A stretch of DNA of 64,000 bases from UBA11524 sp965646445 (GTDB lineage: Bacteria; Bacillota; Clostridia; Christensenellales; Aristaeellaceae). The position numbers and the translations under genes were made by a program. The notes beneath the pieces were generated by a model. The model saw only the letters and a list, made by a program, of their open reading frames with translations. It had not been told where the DNA came from and did no database searches. Where the stretch lies: positions 16,210-80,209 of the forward strand of contig CBFFZW010000010.1 of assembly GCA_965646445.1 (NCBI GenBank). The letters are read 5' to 3'. Numbering within the stretch: position 1 is the first letter of the stretch; each line of letters opens with the position of its first letter. Positions 1 to 8,088 of this stretch are shown one piece after another.

Positions 1-501
1 GTCATGGTGATAGCCGCCCTGGCAATGAATGAGCTCACCGAAGATACCCTTCTTCACCATGTTCAGCAGCGCCATCTCGTTCTGCGCATAGCAGCAGTTT
101 TCGAGCATCATCACAGGGATGCCGGTGCGTTCGCTGGTGCGAACCAGCTGCCAGCACTCATCCAGGGAAGACGCGCCGCCCACCTCCAGGGCAGGCACCT
201 TGCCGTGCTCCATGGCATCCACGGCAATCTGAATATGGGTGGTCCAGCTGGTCATGATAACGACGGCCTCGATGTCCTCCCGGGCATTGACCTCCCGGTA
301 GTCCGTGGTGCCGTCCGGGCAGACGCCCCGGGTCTTCATGGCATGCTCCTGGGCAACCTTCACCCGGTCTTCATACTCATCGCATACCACGGCGATTTCC
401 ACATCGGGCATGTTCAGCAGCACTTCCAGCTGAGACTCGCTGCGAAGGCCCAGGCCCACCACGCCCAGGCGGATCGTGCGCCCTGTTTCGCCAAGCTTCA
501 T
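1..501 (-). CDS. Gfo/Idh/MocA family oxidoreductase, N-terminal part (cut by window edge)
   Basis: The first 167 codons of a leftward gene are present and the 3' end lies outside the window. The start ATG at 499-501 follows GGAGGAAATCGGAA. An N-terminal Rossmann nucleotide-binding motif (GVVGLGLRS, about residues 13-21) is followed by the acidic residue of an NAD(P) fold (VVCDEY). The later text ENCCY and GELIHCQGGYHHD resembles, from memory, the NAD-dependent GH109 glycosidase branch of this superfamily, so it could be an alpha-N-acetylgalactosaminidase-like glycosidase rather than a simple dehydrogenase. It is the last visible gene of the sugar operon that starts near 11,640. Superfamily is sure; the GH109 branch is an inference. 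Confidence 0.85.
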   Translation of the reverse strand, partial: MKLGETGRTIRLGVVGLGLRSESQLEVLLNMPDVEIAVVCDEYEDRVKVAQEHAMKTRGVCPDGTTDYREVNAREDIEAVVIMTSWTTHIQIAVDAMEHGKVPALEVGGASSLDECWQLVRTSERTGIPVMMLENCCYAQNEMALLNMVKKGIFGELIHCQGGYHHD

Positions 502-630
502 TTCCGATTTCCTCCGTTGCTTTCTAAAATGTAGGGAAGGCCATGCGTTGGTTGATGTATCATCAGAGGATCATTGATCCCCGTATGAATTTGGACAGCC
601 GACAGGTCTTTTCCTGCCGGGAAGCGCGTT

Positions 631-1521
631 TTATCCCAGATTGATGAGCACGATGCTGCCCACCGCCATCACCATGCCGACCACCTGCTCCCACTTGGGC
701 CGCTCCCTGAACAGCACCAGGGAATACAGGATGGACAATACCAGCACGCCGCCGTTGTCGATGGTGTAAAGGATGCTGGACTCCATCTGCGGCAGAATGA
801 CCAGCAGCAGGTTGGCCGCCGCCGTGGCGGAGGCGCAGCAGATCAGCAGAAAGAGCGCCGCCTTTTTCCCCATGCGGAAGCCCTCCGCCAGCTGACGGCC
901 CCGCTTACGCGCAAGCTCCATCACCACCACGGACAGGGCCGAGGCGGCGAAGAGGATCGTCAGCATCTCCGTGCGCTGGGCGCCGTTCATGGCGTTGGCC
1001 TGCAGGTTCATGATGGTGCCATACAGGCCGTTGGAGAAGAACAGCGCCGCGCACCACAGGTAATAGGAGCCGGAATTGTTCTTGAAGGAAATGCCCCGGA
1101 CGTTCATCGCCACCAGGGAGACGAGCATCAGCGCCACGGCGAAGACCTGCAGCCCGGTGAGCGTTTCCCCCAGGAACATAACGCCCACCGCCATGGGCAC
1201 CAGGATGCCGCCGAACATGCTGGATACCATCAGGAAGGAATAGGAGCCCCGGTTCCCCGCCTCGATCATGGAGGTGTTGTACAGCAGCAGCATCCCCGCG
1301 TTCAGCAGACCGAAAAGCCAGGTCTGCCAGGAGGGCGCGAAGGAGAAGCCGCCCACCACCTGGGTCGCCGCGGCGATGAAAACGCCATAGCAGATGGAGA
1401 AAACGGCGGTGGACAGGCTTTCCTCCCCCGCGTAATGGGCGGAATACAGCCGCGTGAACAGCGACTGGAAGGAGAAGAACAGTACCATCAGCGTTATCAG
1501 CAAGATCAGCATGCAAGCCAT
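631..1521 (-). CDS. EamA/DMT-superfamily membrane transporter
   Basis: A 296-residue, almost wholly hydrophobic protein with about ten predicted membrane segments in two halves, the usual size and plan of the drug/metabolite transporter (EamA) superfamily. The C-terminal half ends with RPKWEQVVGMVMAVGSIVLI, which matches the typical penultimate region of DMT proteins. The start at 1519-1521 has AGGA seven bases upstream; an internal ATG three codons on is possible. It lies 27 bp behind an oxidoreductase in the sugar operon, so export or import of a sugar derivative or amino compound is plausible, but the substrate cannot be read from sequence. Confidence 0.85.
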   Translation of the reverse strand: MACMLILLITLMVLFFSFQSLFTRLYSAHYAGEESLSTAVFSICYGVFIAAATQVVGGFSFAPSWQTWLFGLLNAGMLLLYNTSMIEAGNRGSYSFLMVSSMFGGILVPMAVGVMFLGETLTGLQVFAVALMLVSLVAMNVRGISFKNNSGSYYLWCAALFFSNGLYGTIMNLQANAMNGAQRTEMLTILFAASALSVVVMELARKRGRQLAEGFRMGKKAALFLLICCASATAAANLLLVILPQMESSILYTIDNGGVLVLSILYSLVLFRERPKWEQVVGMVMAVGSIVLINLG

Positions 1522-1548
1522 CCTTTCATCCTGCGGGTACGGGGCAGA

Positions 1549-2676
1549 TTACTCCGCCGTCAGCTGCTCCATCGTCAGATCCCACTGGGGCAGCGACCGC
1601 TCCGCGAAGCATTGACGGAGCGACTCCGCCAGCCCGGGCACCCAGATCAGGCCGTCGTCCTCCCGCACCCAGGCGGCGGGGAAAGGCGTGGCCTCCGGCT
1701 GAAGAAGCCGCATCTGTTCCAGGGCGTCCACATGCCACAGAGCCATTTCACCCGTGCAGCCGATGGGCGCGCCGTCCCGGATGGCATCGACGGTGTTCCA
1801 CAGGTTATCCATGGTGTCGCTGCCTACCCGGCCGTAATCCTTCACCCGGCCGTCGGCAAAGGTAGCGATGATGTGCTTTTCCTCCTCCTCCGGGCCGCCG
1901 AAGCGAACCACGGCCTGCTCATAGGCATACTCGAACATGGGATTCTGCACATGGGCCCGGCCCGCAGCGTGGGACACCGCGATGAACACATCCGCCCCGC
2001 TGACGGCCCTGGCCTTCATCACCGCCGTATCAAAGGTTTCAATGGGATTGGCCCGATAGGTGGCGCACTGGATGGCATGGACGGGGCCACCGGTCATGAA
2101 GAGCATGTTCATCAGGTAATGGGCGGTGGCGTTGCTCAGCACGTTGTCGAAGATGGGCCTGCCCTGAGCGTCGAAGCGCTTGCCCGCCCAGCCGCAGCCG
2201 CGGTGATAGTAGGTATGATCCCGGGGCCAGAGCACCATGGCCTTCAGCGCCACGGGCGCGCCCAGCACACCGGCGTCCACGTCCGCCTTCAGCGCCAGCA
2301 TGGCCTTGTCATAGCAGTGCTGGAAGCCGATGGACAGCTGCTTGCCCGCCTGATCCCGGGCAGCGAGAATCTGCCGGACGCCCTCCACCGTGGCGGCGAT
2401 GGGCTTCTCCATCACCACATGGCAGCCATGACGGAAGGCCTCCACCGCCTGCTCCACATGGAAGTGAATCGGCGTGGCGATAACCACCAGGTCAGGCTGC
2501 TGCGCCTGATAAAGCTCCTGGGCCGTGGCGTACACGGGGCACAGGGGACACTCCTTCACGAAGGGATCCACCGCGCCCACCAGGCGCACGCCCTCCCGAA
2601 AAGGCTTCGTCATGGCATGGACATAGTTGGCCGCGAAGCCGCCGATTCCGAAAAGCGCGATTTTGATTTCCGACAT
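1549..2676 (-). CDS. Gfo/Idh/MocA family oxidoreductase
   Basis: A 375-residue soluble protein. The start ATG at 2674-2676 was chosen over an in-frame ATG 28 codons upstream because CGGAGG stands 8 bases before it and the Rossmann motif (IALFGIGGFA) then begins at residue 5, as is usual. The MEKPIAATVEGV segment carries the EKP motif whose lysine is usually the catalytic residue of the family. NAD(P)-dependent oxidation or reduction of a sugar or inositol-type substrate is expected; the actual substrate is unknown. It is one of three such enzymes in this operon. Confidence 0.9.
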   Translation of the reverse strand: MSEIKIALFGIGGFAANYVHAMTKPFREGVRLVGAVDPFVKECPLCPVYATAQELYQAQQPDLVVIATPIHFHVEQAVEAFRHGCHVVMEKPIAATVEGVRQILAARDQAGKQLSIGFQHCYDKAMLALKADVDAGVLGAPVALKAMVLWPRDHTYYHRGCGWAGKRFDAQGRPIFDNVLSNATAHYLMNMLFMTGGPVHAIQCATYRANPIETFDTAVMKARAVSGADVFIAVSHAAGRAHVQNPMFEYAYEQAVVRFGGPEEEEKHIIATFADGRVKDYGRVGSDTMDNLWNTVDAIRDGAPIGCTGEMALWHVDALEQMRLLQPEATPFPAAWVREDDGLIWVPGLAESLRQCFAERSLPQWDLTMEQLTAE

Positions 2677-2801
2677 GTTCCTGACCTCCGAATTGCCGTA
2701 TCGTGATGTTGTACGGCGCCAAACACATTCGAGCCTTGAAAAACAAATGGTTGAGCGCATGGAAACCGACCGGACGGTTTTGGGTGAAGCGAACTGCGAG
2801 T

Positions 2802-2888
2802 CATGGAACCCACCGTCAGGAATCGCTTCCCTCCCTGACTACGTTTTGTTCCATGCGCGATGGGGGAACGTTGGGGGCCTTGCCCCCA
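2802..2888. repeat. Intergenic double hairpin in the 240-bp gap before the LarA-like gene
   Basis: Two inverted repeats lie between the LarA-like gene and the next oxidoreductase. The first pairs CATGGAAC (2802-2809) with GTTCCATG (2848-2855), with an inner GTCAGG/CCTGAC pair. The second pairs TGGGGGC (2872-2878) with GCCCCCA (2882-2888). No open reading frame with coding character fills the gap. The G/C-run hairpin resembles in style the hairpins of the repeat mosaic at 12.0-12.8 kb. It may shape mRNA stability or attenuation within the operon. Confidence 0.6.
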
Positions 2889-2916
2889 GACTCCCTTTTT
2901 CGCTGCGCGTTTCCTG

Positions 2917-4209
2917 TCAGTTGCCCTTGTTTTGCGTCGTCTCGGTGATAATCACGCCTACCCCGTCGGGGATGACTGTCACCATGGACGCCTCCCCCAG
3001 CAGCCGGGTGGCCATGTCCAGCGCGGCGTTGACATCGGGCGCCCAACGCAGGTGCATATCCTCCAGGGTTTGGCGGTTTTCCTCCCCGGTTACAAAGACG
3101 CAGGTCGCCTTCTGCATCACCCGGGCCAGAATCTGCGCCTGCCACTGATCGGGCACCGTCTGCTCGGGAGGGATGTCCTCAATGTCCCGGGCGACGGTCT
3201 GCGCACTGTCCCTGTCGGCAAACCAGTGGTAGAAGGCGCTGCCGCCGTGGCCGTCCCCCAGACCCGCGCAGAGGATCACCACGCCGCCGGGGCGAACGCA
3301 GGCCTCCGCCGCCGTCAGCCCCTTGACGCACTGGTAAATGTTCTGATCCAGGGGATAGCCGCCGTTGGAGGTCACGACGATGTCCGCCGTCACCGCCGGT
3401 ACCCGGGTCATTTCGGCGCAGCGCTCGCAGCCCGCGCTGTGGGCCAGCTCCGGCTCGCCCGCCACGGCGCCGATGATGCGCTTATCGCCGTCCAGCAGCA
3501 CATTCAGGATGAAGGCCAGGCCCGCTGCCTTGGCGGCGAAATCCATATCCCTGTGGATGGGATTTTCATGGATGCTGCCCTGCCGGGCGTACGGATGGCG
3601 GATGAACCGGGCGTTATGATTGTACAGCACGGTTCTCCGGGAAGCCACGCCGGGCAGGATGCTCTTGCGGCCACCGGAAAAGCCCGCGAAGAAGTGCGGC
3701 TCAATGAAGCCCTCCGACACCACCAGGTCCGCCTCCCTAACCAGCCTGTTCAGCAGCAGATCGCCTCCTGATGGCAGGCGGCCGAAGTAGTACATGGCCT
3801 GATCGTCCGACGCGTCATGAACGAGAATCTTTTCCCGCTCAACAAGCGCTTCGCCAAAATGATCCAGCATTTCCTCCCGCGTGGGAGCACGGTGCATCCC
3901 CGTGGCAATAAGGATGGTAATCTCCGCGTCCGGGCTGCCCTGGCGGATTTCCTCCAGGTACAGCGGCAGGGTGACGGCGCTGGGCAGAGGGCGGGTGTGG
4001 TCGCTGGTGATGACGAGGATCCTGCGCTTATCCCGCGCCATTTCACACAGGCGGGGCGTACCGATGGGGTGCAGCAGCGCCTCCCGCACGATGTCCGCCT
4101 GGTCGGCCTGCCGCGCCTGCTCATGCCTGGGCATGATGCACGCCCGAAGCCGCTCCTCCGGGAGCCGCAATGACTGTCTGCCTTTTCCGTAGGGTATTTC
4201 AATCCGCAT
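2917..4209 (-). CDS. larA: LarA-type nickel-pincer racemase/epimerase (DUF2088)
   Basis: A 430-residue protein matching lactate racemase LarA in length and motifs. Counting from the ATG at 4207-4209 (GGGAGG 8 bases upstream), it has the SDHTRP motif at 69-74, H106 (ATGMHR), H172 (EPH), K182 (GGRKS) and H198. These correspond with a constant offset of two to H108, H174, K184 and H200 of the Lactiplantibacillus plantarum enzyme, the acid/base and nickel-pincer-cofactor residues. The protein should therefore bind the nickel pincer nucleotide. The larB, larC and larE cofactor genes are not in the window. Family members also racemise or epimerise other 2-hydroxyacids, so the sugar-operon setting suggests a sugar-acid substrate; that is inference. 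The 189-bp gap before it contains a GC-rich hairpin near 4349-4379 and no gene. Confidence 0.88.
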   Translation of the reverse strand: MRIEIPYGKGRQSLRLPEERLRACIMPRHEQARQADQADIVREALLHPIGTPRLCEMARDKRRILVITSDHTRPLPSAVTLPLYLEEIRQGSPDAEITILIATGMHRAPTREEMLDHFGEALVEREKILVHDASDDQAMYYFGRLPSGGDLLLNRLVREADLVVSEGFIEPHFFAGFSGGRKSILPGVASRRTVLYNHNARFIRHPYARQGSIHENPIHRDMDFAAKAAGLAFILNVLLDGDKRIIGAVAGEPELAHSAGCERCAEMTRVPAVTADIVVTSNGGYPLDQNIYQCVKGLTAAEACVRPGGVVILCAGLGDGHGGSAFYHWFADRDSAQTVARDIEDIPPEQTVPDQWQAQILARVMQKATCVFVTGEENRQTLEDMHLRWAPDVNAALDMATRLLGEASMVTVIPDGVGVIITETTQNKGN

Positions 4210-4398
4210 GAAGGAAGCCTCCCACAGGGCGTATTTCATATGAAAAGAAGCCGAGCCGGCATACAGGGTCAACCAGACGTTCCATGATAACACAGAAGCT
4301 GATGAAGAAACAAGCCTGCAGCGCCGAATCGGCTCTATGACGGGCCAGGGGGCTTCCACCGCGGCGGATGGAAGCGGGCCCGGGCCGCGACTGGTGAA

Positions 4399-5163
4399 TT
4401 AGCGGTAATCCTCGCAAACGGTCTCGCCCTTCAAGGTGACGATCTCGCCGGCGTCGGCGTAGGAATCGGCGTCCACAAAGAGCTGGAAGTTCTCATGAGT
4501 CTTGAGCATGGTGGCGGGAATCCTGTTGGTCAGCTCATTGGCCAGGGTCTGCGCCACAGCCCAGGCCTTCTCGGCATGGGGCACGGCAGAGATGATGACC
4601 TTGCACTGCATGATCTGCCACACGCTCATGCTGATGGCCTCGGTGGGCACATCGTCAATGGTGGGGAACCAGCCCTCGGCCAGCTGCTGATTGCGGCAGG
4701 CGTCGTCCAGCTTCACCACCAGGTAGGAGACGCGGGTATCGAAGTCGGCGGGCGGATCGTTGAAGGCGATGTGGGAATTGCGGCCGATGCCGATGAGGCC
4801 CACGTCGATGGGGGCGCTCTTGATCTCCTCGGTCAGCGCGGCGATGCCCTCGGGGCTGCTCTCCACAAAGTTCACCTTGCCCACGTTGGTCTTCTCCACA
4901 AAGCGCTCCTTGAGGTACTTGCGGAAGCTGGCGGGATGGGTCTCGGGCATGTTGACGTACTCATCCAGGTGGAACATTTCCACCTTGCTCCAGTCCACCT
5001 TTTCCTCCACCAGGTGCTTCAGGGTATCAAACTGGGAAGCGCCGGTGGACAGCACGATGCGGGCACGGCCGTTCTTCGCGATGGCCTCGTTGAGGATGCG
5101 GGCGGTCTCGGCCGCGGCGCGGCGGCCCAGCTCGTCGGAGGTCTTGGAAATAACAATCTTCAT
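4399..5163 (-). CDS. nagB: Glucosamine-6-phosphate deaminase/isomerase-like protein with altered active site
   Basis: A 254-residue protein of the NagB/6-phosphogluconolactonase fold. It keeps the STGAS phosphate loop (39-43) and LDEY (D67, equivalent to D72 of E. coli NagB). The catalytic loop reads GIGRNSHIAFNDP at 125-137: H131 is kept, but the residues equivalent to E. coli D141 and E148 are N129 and D136. It may deaminate a different amino-sugar phosphate or have changed catalysis. The position next to transport and oxidoreductase genes, with a NagA gene 15 kb away, supports an amino-sugar role. The start has GAAAGGGG ahead of it. Confidence 0.82.
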   Translation of the reverse strand: MKIVISKTSDELGRRAAAETARILNEAIAKNGRARIVLSTGASQFDTLKHLVEEKVDWSKVEMFHLDEYVNMPETHPASFRKYLKERFVEKTNVGKVNFVESSPEGIAALTEEIKSAPIDVGLIGIGRNSHIAFNDPPADFDTRVSYLVVKLDDACRNQQLAEGWFPTIDDVPTEAISMSVWQIMQCKVIISAVPHAEKAWAVAQTLANELTNRIPATMLKTHENFQLFVDADSYADAGEIVTLKGETVCEDYR

Positions 5164-5200
5164 TGGTCATAGCCCCTTTCTTGCTTGTACGGGTCGAATC

Positions 5201-6445
5201 TTACTGCTTCGGCTTCTCCATCTCCGGGTAGAAGTCGCCCAGGAATTCGCTCAGATACACCGCGCGGTCCTCCGCCATGGACTTGTTGGCGGCGATGCCG
5301 ATGCCGATGGACATGGCGCCGGCCCGAGTATCCGCCATCTGGTGGAGGGGATCGGAGGTAAAGCCGCGGAACAGGTTGTCGCGCAGGGCGGGATCAGCGC
5401 CGCCGTGGCCGCCGGCCCGCATCTTCACATGGCTGCGGTCGAAGTCCACGCATTCGCCCTCGCGGTTGTAGAACTTGATGGTCTCCTTATTGAAGGCGGT
5501 GTCGGCCTCCAGGCGGCCCTTGGTGCCGTTGATGACGATCTTCATGCACTCGTAGGGGGAATGGGCGGTGAGGGAGTAGCTCATCACCGTACCCTTGGCG
5601 TACTTCACGTTGACGGACACGCTGTCCTCAATGTCAATGACATCGGAGAACAGGCAGCGGTCGCGGATGTAGCCGTCCTCGTCCTCGCACTCTTTGTAGA
5701 TCTTCGTCCACATGCCCCGCTCTTCCTTGTCGATGTCGATGTAGAATTCGCAGGACTTCTTGTAGGGGCAGGTAAGGCAGCGCTCGCCCCGCTCCTCCCG
5801 GGTATGGCCGTAGAAGCGGCGGGTGCCGAAGGCGTTGACTTTCACGGGCTCGTCGTCCAGGAGCCAGTTGGCCAGGTCGAAGTGGTGGGTGGACTTATGG
5901 ATCAGCAAGGAGCCGGAGTTGGCCCGGATGGAATGCCAGCGGCGGAAGTAATCCGCGCCGTGGGAGGTATCCAGCAGCCACTCGAAATGGACGCTGAGAA
6001 CGTCGCCCACCAGGCCGCTCATCATCAGCTCCTTCAGGCGGACGTAGAAGTTCATGAACCGCAGGTTGAAGGTCACGGTCACCTTATGGCCGGTGCGCTT
6101 TTCCGTCTCCAGGATGCGGGCGCACATCTCGTCCGTGGTGGTCATGGGCTTCTCGCTGATGACGTCGCAGCCGAACTCGAGGGCCTTGACGATGTACTGC
6201 TCATGGGCGCAGTCCTTGGTGGTGACGATGACCACGTCGGGCTTGTGATCCTTCAGCATCTGGTCAAAGTCGGTATAGACGGGGATTTTGCCCCCGCTCA
6301 GATGCTCGCTGACAAACCGGGCGCGCTTGCCGTTGATGTCGCACACGGCGGCCAGCTCGGCGCAGTCGGCGTATTCCTTCACCAGGGGTTCGGCGTAGGA
6401 AAAGGTTCCGCGCCAGCCCGTGCCCACCAAAACATACTTTTTCAT
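5201..6445 (-). CDS. Gfo/Idh/MocA family oxidoreductase with a cysteine-rich insertion
   Basis: A 414-residue oxidoreductase. The start at 6443-6445 is preferred to two upstream in-frame ATGs because AGGAG then stands 7 bases upstream and the Rossmann motif (VLVGTGWRG) lies at residues 5-13. ISEKPMTTTDEM contains the EKP catalytic-lysine motif. A C-x2-C-x5-C segment (ERCLTCPYKKSCEFY), with further cysteines downstream, is an insertion known in part of this superfamily and probably binds a metal or stabilises a loop. It follows the serine hydrolase by 23 bp. Substrate unknown; a carbohydrate is expected. Confidence 0.9.
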   Translation of the reverse strand: MKKYVLVGTGWRGTFSYAEPLVKEYADCAELAAVCDINGKRARFVSEHLSGGKIPVYTDFDQMLKDHKPDVVIVTTKDCAHEQYIVKALEFGCDVISEKPMTTTDEMCARILETEKRTGHKVTVTFNLRFMNFYVRLKELMMSGLVGDVLSVHFEWLLDTSHGADYFRRWHSIRANSGSLLIHKSTHHFDLANWLLDDEPVKVNAFGTRRFYGHTREERGERCLTCPYKKSCEFYIDIDKEERGMWTKIYKECEDEDGYIRDRCLFSDVIDIEDSVSVNVKYAKGTVMSYSLTAHSPYECMKIVINGTKGRLEADTAFNKETIKFYNREGECVDFDRSHVKMRAGGHGGADPALRDNLFRGFTSDPLHQMADTRAGAMSIGIGIAANKSMAEDRAVYLSEFLGDFYPEMEKPKQ

Positions 6446-6468
6446 GCTCATTCTCCTTTGAGTCAAAC

Positions 6469-7938
6469 TCAATCCTTCACCGCGCGGCCCACCAGATAGC
6501 CGCGGTAGTCATCGAAGAAGGCCTCCGCCGCCTTGGTCATGAACACGGTCAGCGTGTCATCCACAAAGGTCAGCTGAATCTTCATGGTGCCCAGGTAATC
6601 ATCCACCGCGCACAGGGTACCCAGCAGGGTGCAATCCCGCTCCCATACCGCCACGGAGACGCACTGATAGTTCCGATCCGCCGTGCCGATGCGCTTGCCG
6701 AAGAACTTCTCCGGGAAGGTCAGCGCGCCGTATGCTCCCAGGAACAGGGGGAAGGAATGCACACCGGTGTTCTTCTCGTAGGTGAGGGTGCAGGCCTCGT
6801 CGGTGAAGTCCACGCGCATCCACTTGTAGCCCCAGTTGTTCTCCTCAAAGGTGTAGGTGGTGCCGGAGACGGCCGCGGCCATGGGGCTGGTCTTCTTGCC
6901 CATGGGGATGGGCAGGGTCATGCTTTCGGAGCGGCGCTTCAGCGCTTCCTGCGCCTGAGGATCCTCGGGCAGGGGCGTGTCGGACATCCTGTGCAGCAGG
7001 CGGTAATGGGCCTCCTTGATGAAGTCGTCCGCGTTGTTGATACCCTGGGTGTCGGAGTTGATGACCATGACGGTATCGTACTTGGGCATCATGAAGGCGA
7101 ACTGACTGCCCATGCCACAGCAGGCGAAGCCGCCTTCCCGCAGCATCCAGAACTGATAGCCGTAGCCGCCGGGGCCCACGGAACCGTCCGCCGCATGGGT
7201 GTCGATCTGATAGGAGGTGGCGGCCTCCATATATTCGCGGCTGACCAGCTGCTTGCCGTTCCATTCTCCGCGCTGGAGGCAGAACAGGCCGAAGCGGGCC
7301 AGATCGCGCGAGGTAATCAGGATGCCGCTGCCGGTCCAGGAGCCGCCCTCGGGCGTCTGAACACACCAGGCATCCTTGGAAATGCCAAGCTCATCAAAAA
7401 GCGGACGCATGTATTCCAGCATGGGCTTACCGGTCAGCTTTTCCACGATGCCGCACAGGACGGTGGTGCCGGCGGTATCGTAATGGAACACGGTGCCGGG
7501 CATGTGCTTGGGATAGTCGTTATCGAAGAACGACTGCACAAAGTTCGGCGTGTCAAAGTCGTAGGAATTGGTCTCGTTGAAGGTCGCCATCGTCAGCAGA
7601 TGGCGGACGGTGCCCTTCAGCACATAGGGCGAGGGATTCTCGGGGAGGTACTCGGGGAAAATATCAGCCACCTTATCATCCAGGGACAGCTTTCCCTCGG
7701 TGACGAGCATACCAATGGCGACAGAGGTGAAGCTCTTGCTGATTGAGTACATCCGGTGCTTGCGATCCGCGTTGAACGGGGGGCAGTAGCCCTCGGCGGC
7801 TACCTTGCCATGGCGAAGGAGCAGGTAGCTATGGATGGGGAAGCACAGCTCCCGCAATTCATCCAGGAAATCGGAGATGGCCCGCGAAGGGATCCCCAGG
7901 GACTCAGGCGATGCATAGACCAGGTTATTGTCGGACAT
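6469..7938 (-). CDS. Serine hydrolase, class C beta-lactamase family
   Basis: A 489-residue protein of the beta-lactamase/transpeptidase-like (PF00144) family, which includes esterases and D-amino peptidases. The SxxK motif is S65-I-S-K68 and a YDTAG segment stands in for the usual YxN motif. A beta-rich C-terminal domain of roughly 110 residues follows the catalytic domain. No signal peptide is visible, so it should be cytoplasmic and more likely an esterase or deacylase of the imported substrate than a cell-wall enzyme. The start at 7938 has GGAGG about nine bases upstream. The gene sits between the binding protein and the oxidoreductase of the sugar operon. Confidence 0.88.
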   Translation of the reverse strand: MSDNNLVYASPESLGIPSRAISDFLDELRELCFPIHSYLLLRHGKVAAEGYCPPFNADRKHRMYSISKSFTSVAIGMLVTEGKLSLDDKVADIFPEYLPENPSPYVLKGTVRHLLTMATFNETNSYDFDTPNFVQSFFDNDYPKHMPGTVFHYDTAGTTVLCGIVEKLTGKPMLEYMRPLFDELGISKDAWCVQTPEGGSWTGSGILITSRDLARFGLFCLQRGEWNGKQLVSREYMEAATSYQIDTHAADGSVGPGGYGYQFWMLREGGFACCGMGSQFAFMMPKYDTVMVINSDTQGINNADDFIKEAHYRLLHRMSDTPLPEDPQAQEALKRRSESMTLPIPMGKKTSPMAAAVSGTTYTFEENNWGYKWMRVDFTDEACTLTYEKNTGVHSFPLFLGAYGALTFPEKFFGKRIGTADRNYQCVSVAVWERDCTLLGTLCAVDDYLGTMKIQLTFVDDTLTVFMTKAAEAFFDDYRGYLVGRAVKD

Positions 7939-7992
7939 GCGATGCCCCTCCTACAAAATGGAATCGACAGTTGTCTTGTGAACAGTCCATAC

Positions 7993-8034
7993 GGGGGCAG
8001 TTCCCTCCGCGCAAGCGTGGCTGGAACCGCCCCC
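7993..8034 (-). terminator. Hairpin downstream of the binding-protein gene (partial terminator or mRNA stabiliser)
   Basis: GGGGGCAGTTCC (7993-8004) pairs, with one mismatch, with GGAACCGCCCCC (8023-8034) in the 150-bp gap between the solute-binding protein and the serine hydrolase. There is no U-run, so it looks like the 3'-stabilising or attenuating hairpin often found after highly expressed binding-protein genes. Confidence 0.55.
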
Positions 8035-8088
8035 GGGATTCATGCTGTGGTCTTTGGGTTACGTTTGTTCAGATGCGGCGGGAAGAGC

